A DNA stretch of 7,853 nt. Source: Gammaproteobacteria bacterium. Its GTDB lineage: Bacteria; Pseudomonadota; Gammaproteobacteria; SZUA-229. How positions within the stretch are numbered: the stretch's first letter is position 1; every line of letters begins with the position of its first letter. The notes under the pieces were generated by a model. It saw only the letters and a list, made by a program, of their open reading frames with translations. It did no database searches and was not told where the DNA came from. Positions 6,395 to 7,853 of this stretch are shown in pieces. The stretch spans positions 1 through 7,853 of the forward strand of contig WTCC01000269.1 in the NCBI GenBank assembly GCA_013138755.1, given 5' to 3'. A program made the position numbers and the translations under genes.

Positions 6395-7327
6395 ATGAAA
6401 TCAACGCTACGTATCGCAACCCGTAAAAGCCCTCTAGCACTCTGGCAGGCAGAGCACGTAAAAGCTCGCCTGATGGAAGCCCATGATGGTTTGAACGTCG
6501 AACTGGTCACCTTCACCACTCAAGGGGACAAAATTCTTGATACTCCACTGGCTAAAATCGGTGGCAAGGGTTTATTCGTTAAAGAGCTGGAAGTCGCCAT
6601 ACTCGAAGGCAAAGCAGATATTGCGGCTCATTCTATTAAAGACGTACCAATGGAATTCCCCGAAGGCTTATTCCTTTCGACCATCTTAGAGCGTGAAGAA
6701 CCTTGTGATGCTTTTGTGTCGAACACCGTTGAAAGCGTCCAACGTTTACCAGAAGGTGCAGTAGTCGGCACATGCAGCCTGCGAAGATGCTGCCAGTTAT
6801 TAAGCAAACGTCCTGATCTAAAAATCAAGGACTTGCGTGGAAACGTCAATTCAAGACTAGAAAAATTAGACAATGGTGATTATGATGCCATCATTCTGGC
6901 TTGCGCCGGTCTGATTCGTCTGGACATGGAAAAGCGTATAAAACAACGCATATCTTCATCATGGATCCTCCCTGCCGTTGGCCAGGGTGCTGTTGGTCTG
7001 GAAGCACGTGTTGATGACGAAGAAACACTCGAACTAATAAGCGTACTAAACCACGAAGATACGGCAGACCGAGTGAGAGCTGAGCGCTCCCTAAATAAAC
7101 AACTGGAAGGTGGCTGTCAGGTCCCTATCGCCAGTTACGCCATGCTGGACGGTGACACCCTGCACCTTCAAGCACTGGTTGGCGAACCTGACGGTAGCAA
7201 AATAATACAAGGCGACATCAGTGGCCACCGAAGTGACGGTGAAGCACTGGGCATAAAACTGGCGGATGATTTATTGGCTCGTGGCGCAAAAGAAATTTTG
7301 GAAAAGCTCTACAGCGCCGATAAATAA
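6395..7327 (+). CDS. hemC: Porphobilinogen deaminase (hydroxymethylbilane synthase)
   Basis: The 310-residue product is the usual HemC length. It joins four porphobilinogen units into hydroxymethylbilane in heme and sirohaem synthesis. Visible landmarks are the N-terminal [14 protein letters not shown], the catalytic Asp83 in HSIKDVP (equivalent to Asp84 of E. coli), the TCSLRR and [10 protein letters not shown] substrate/cofactor loops, and [15 protein letters not shown] carrying Cys241, the residue that anchors the dipyrromethane cofactor. The start is fixed by the conserved [13 protein letters not shown]; no Shine-Dalgarno precedes it. It is divergent from ffs. hemD, which follows hemC in many gammaproteobacteria, is not downstream; a tRNA-Ser region follows with no terminator in between. 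Confidence 0.97.
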   Translation: MKSTLRIATRKSPLALWQAEHVKARLMEAHDGLNVELVTFTTQGDKILDTPLAKIGGKGLFVKELEVAILEGKADIAAHSIKDVPMEFPEGLFLSTILEREEPCDAFVSNTVESVQRLPEGAVVGTCSLRRCCQLLSKRPDLKIKDLRGNVNSRLEKLDNGDYDAIILACAGLIRLDMEKRIKQRISSSWILPAVGQGAVGLEARVDDEETLELISVLNHEDTADRVRAERSLNKQLEGGCQVPIASYAMLDGDTLHLQALVGEPDGSKIIQGDISGHRSDGEALGIKLADDLLARGAKEILEKLYSADK

Positions 7328-7356
7328 TTCAGTAATACTAAGAAGTAAAAATTAAT

Positions 7357-7378
7357 AGAAAGGTGGCCGAGCGGCTGA
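7357..7378 (+). pseudogene. Truncated tRNA-Ser copy (5' 22 nt only)
   Basis: AGAAAGG-TGGCCGAGCGGCTGA reproduces the acceptor 5' strand and most of the D arm of the intact tRNA-Ser at 7536, with one change (A for G at 7360). The anticodon, variable and T arms are missing, and a hairpin-rich sequence follows directly. It cannot make a tRNA. Confidence 0.85.
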
Positions 7379-7379
7379 C

Positions 7380-7490
7380 TAAAATTGCCAGGAGCAATTT
7401 TAAACATAATCGATGCTTTTCCGATTATGGCCCGAAGGGTGAGGCACAGGACGTGCCGAATAACGCGCATGCGGCGTGCGACTTCGGCAC
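7380..7490 (+). repeat. Multi-hairpin element inserted after the tRNA-Ser fragment
   Basis: This stretch codes for nothing and is densely self-complementary. Stem 1 is 7380-7388 with 7394-7402 (9 bp, loop CAGGA). Stem 2 is 7405-7412 with 7422-7429 (8 bp). Stem 3 is 7443-7447 with 7453-7457 (5 bp, loop AGGAC). Stem 4 is 7453-7460 with 7483-7490 (8 bp), enclosing 7466-7471 with 7475-7480 (6 bp with one wobble). Stems 3 and 4 share 7453-7457 and so exclude each other. It may be a dispersed repeat or a structured RNA; I do not recognise a named family. Confidence 0.6.
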
Positions 7491-7535
7491 ATGAGAAAAC
7501 TAAATTAATTAGCAGCACCAACAGTAAAAATTAAT

Positions 7536-7623
7536 AGAGAGGTGGCCGAGCGGCTGAAGGCGCACGCCTGGAAAGTGTGTAAACCGTAAGGTTTCGTGGG
7601 TTCGAATCCCATCCTCTCTGCCA
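7536..7623 (+). tRNA. tRNA-Ser(GGA)
   Basis: The 88-nt gene has an acceptor stem AGAGAGG/CCTCTCT with all seven pairs, discriminator G and an encoded CCA. The D arm is GGCCGAGCGGCTGA. The anticodon loop CTGGAAA has anticodon GGA at 7570-7572. The class II variable arm is AAACC-GTAA-GGTTT, and the T loop is TTCGAATC. The long variable arm and GGA anticodon identify serine (codons UCC and UCU). No convincing promoter of its own is seen; a truncated copy lies 179 nt upstream. Confidence 0.97.
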
Positions 7624-7658
7624 ATAATTAACATTTACCTTTTAACTCTAGATTGCAA

Positions 7659-7853
7659 TCATATTCACCTGATTAGTTAGCAAGCGCATTAACGCTATTG
7701 AGCGCCACGATTATTCTTTCATGATAGCCACCATAAAAAAGAGCGCTTAAGATATTGCATCTCAAACGCTCTTTTTTATGGTCGCTATCATAAAAGAATA
7801 ATCGTGGCGTTCAATAACGTTAATGCGCTTGCTAACTAATCAGGTGAATATGA
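7659..7853. repeat. 195-bp near-perfect palindrome at the window end
   Basis: Arms 7659-7745 and 7767-7853 (87 nt each) are reverse complements with 83 of 87 positions matching. The four differences fall at 7694, 7701, 7719 and 7729 in the left arm. The 21-nt centre is itself partly self-complementary (AGAT 7750-7753 with ATCT 7759-7762). The right arm reaches the last base of the window, so the true outer limit may lie beyond it. No ORF of note is inside. It may be a MITE-like element, paired terminators or a fold-back assembly end. Confidence 0.85.
7735..7777. terminator. Bidirectional terminator-like core of the palindrome
   Basis: AAAAAAGAGCG (7735-7745) faces CGCTCTTTTTT (7767-7777), giving a GC-containing stem with a T6 run on either strand. 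It could end transcripts from the tRNA-Ser side and from the unseen side. Confidence 0.55.

Larger units (their letters stand above)
7344..7557 (+). repeat. 35-nt direct repeat covering the tRNA-Ser 5' end and its upstream flank
   Basis: Bases 7344-7378 and 7523-7557 match at 34 of 35 positions, 179 nt apart (coordinates here span both copies). Each copy holds 13 nt of AT-rich flank plus the first 22 nt of a tRNA-Ser gene. Outside these limits the two copies have no similarity. Confidence 0.9.

Noticed and set aside
6628..6873. Minus-strand ORF of 81 codons inside hemC, and similar long antisense ORFs inside dnaX, ybaB and recR.
   Set aside because: They are shadows of well-conserved genes and show no family motif or ribosome binding site.
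7298..7326. TTGGAA-17-TAAATA at the hemC end as a promoter for the tRNA-Ser region.
   Set aside because: Only four and three of six bases match the consensus hexamers; too weak to list as a feature.
7380..7402. Stem 1 of the hairpin element as a Rho-independent terminator for hemC.
   Set aside because: The 9-bp stem is AT-rich and no T-run follows it on the plus strand.
7309..7521. Minus-strand 70-codon ORF across the tRNA-Ser remnant and hairpin element.
   Set aside because: It reads through tRNA sequence and palindromes and resembles no protein family.
7379..7853. CRISPR array or phage/integron attachment site in the repeat-rich tail.
   Set aside because: There are no regularly spaced identical repeats and no cas, integrase or transposase gene. 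The repeats are a single direct pair and a single inverted pair.

Overview
The window looks like a gammaproteobacterial chromosome fragment of low-to-moderate GC. The evidence is the dnaX-ybaB-recR recombination/replication cluster, a short 4.5S-type SRP RNA (ffs) beside dnaX, hemC, and a tRNA-Ser(GGA) with an encoded CCA end. I cannot name a genus. The first gene is cut by the window start. The last 195 bases are a near-perfect palindrome that runs to the final base, so the fragment may be a whole draft contig ending in a fold-back sequence.

Layout. (1) 1-1109, plus strand: a partner-switching module made of the tail of a SpoIIE/RsbU-type PP2C phosphatase, an RsbW-like GHKL anti-sigma/kinase protein, and an RsbV-like STAS antagonist. 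A stem with a T-run ends it at the convergent junction. (2) 3079-1189, minus strand: a HinT-like HIT protein, a periplasmic diheme cytochrome c with a C-terminal DUF302 domain, and an exported stand-alone DUF302 protein. They form a tight operon with a good promoter and a 9/10 FNR/Anr-like box. (3) 5991-3202, minus strand: dnaX (GTG start), ybaB and recR, with a MITE-like imperfect palindrome between ybaB and recR. dnaX is preceded by a 14-nt periodic array that forms a chain of tiny overlapping ORFs. (4) 6249-6135, minus strand: 4.5S RNA, divergent from hemC (6395-7327, plus strand). The two promoters share a 13-nt core in inverted orientation. (5) 7328-7853, no protein genes: a truncated 5' copy of tRNA-Ser, a multi-hairpin element of about 110 nt, the intact tRNA-Ser(GGA), and the terminal palindrome.

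How the genes work together. The first module would control an unseen target by cycles of phosphorylation and dephosphorylation of the STAS protein. The cytochrome/DUF302 operon is probably a redox-linked periplasmic function under oxygen control. The central and ffs/hemC parts are housekeeping: clamp loading, recombinational repair, protein targeting and tetrapyrrole synthesis. The strongest unexplained signals are the tRNA-Ser duplication with its structured insert, the terminal palindrome, and the mini-ORF array before dnaX. No complete new defence or mobile system is visible.
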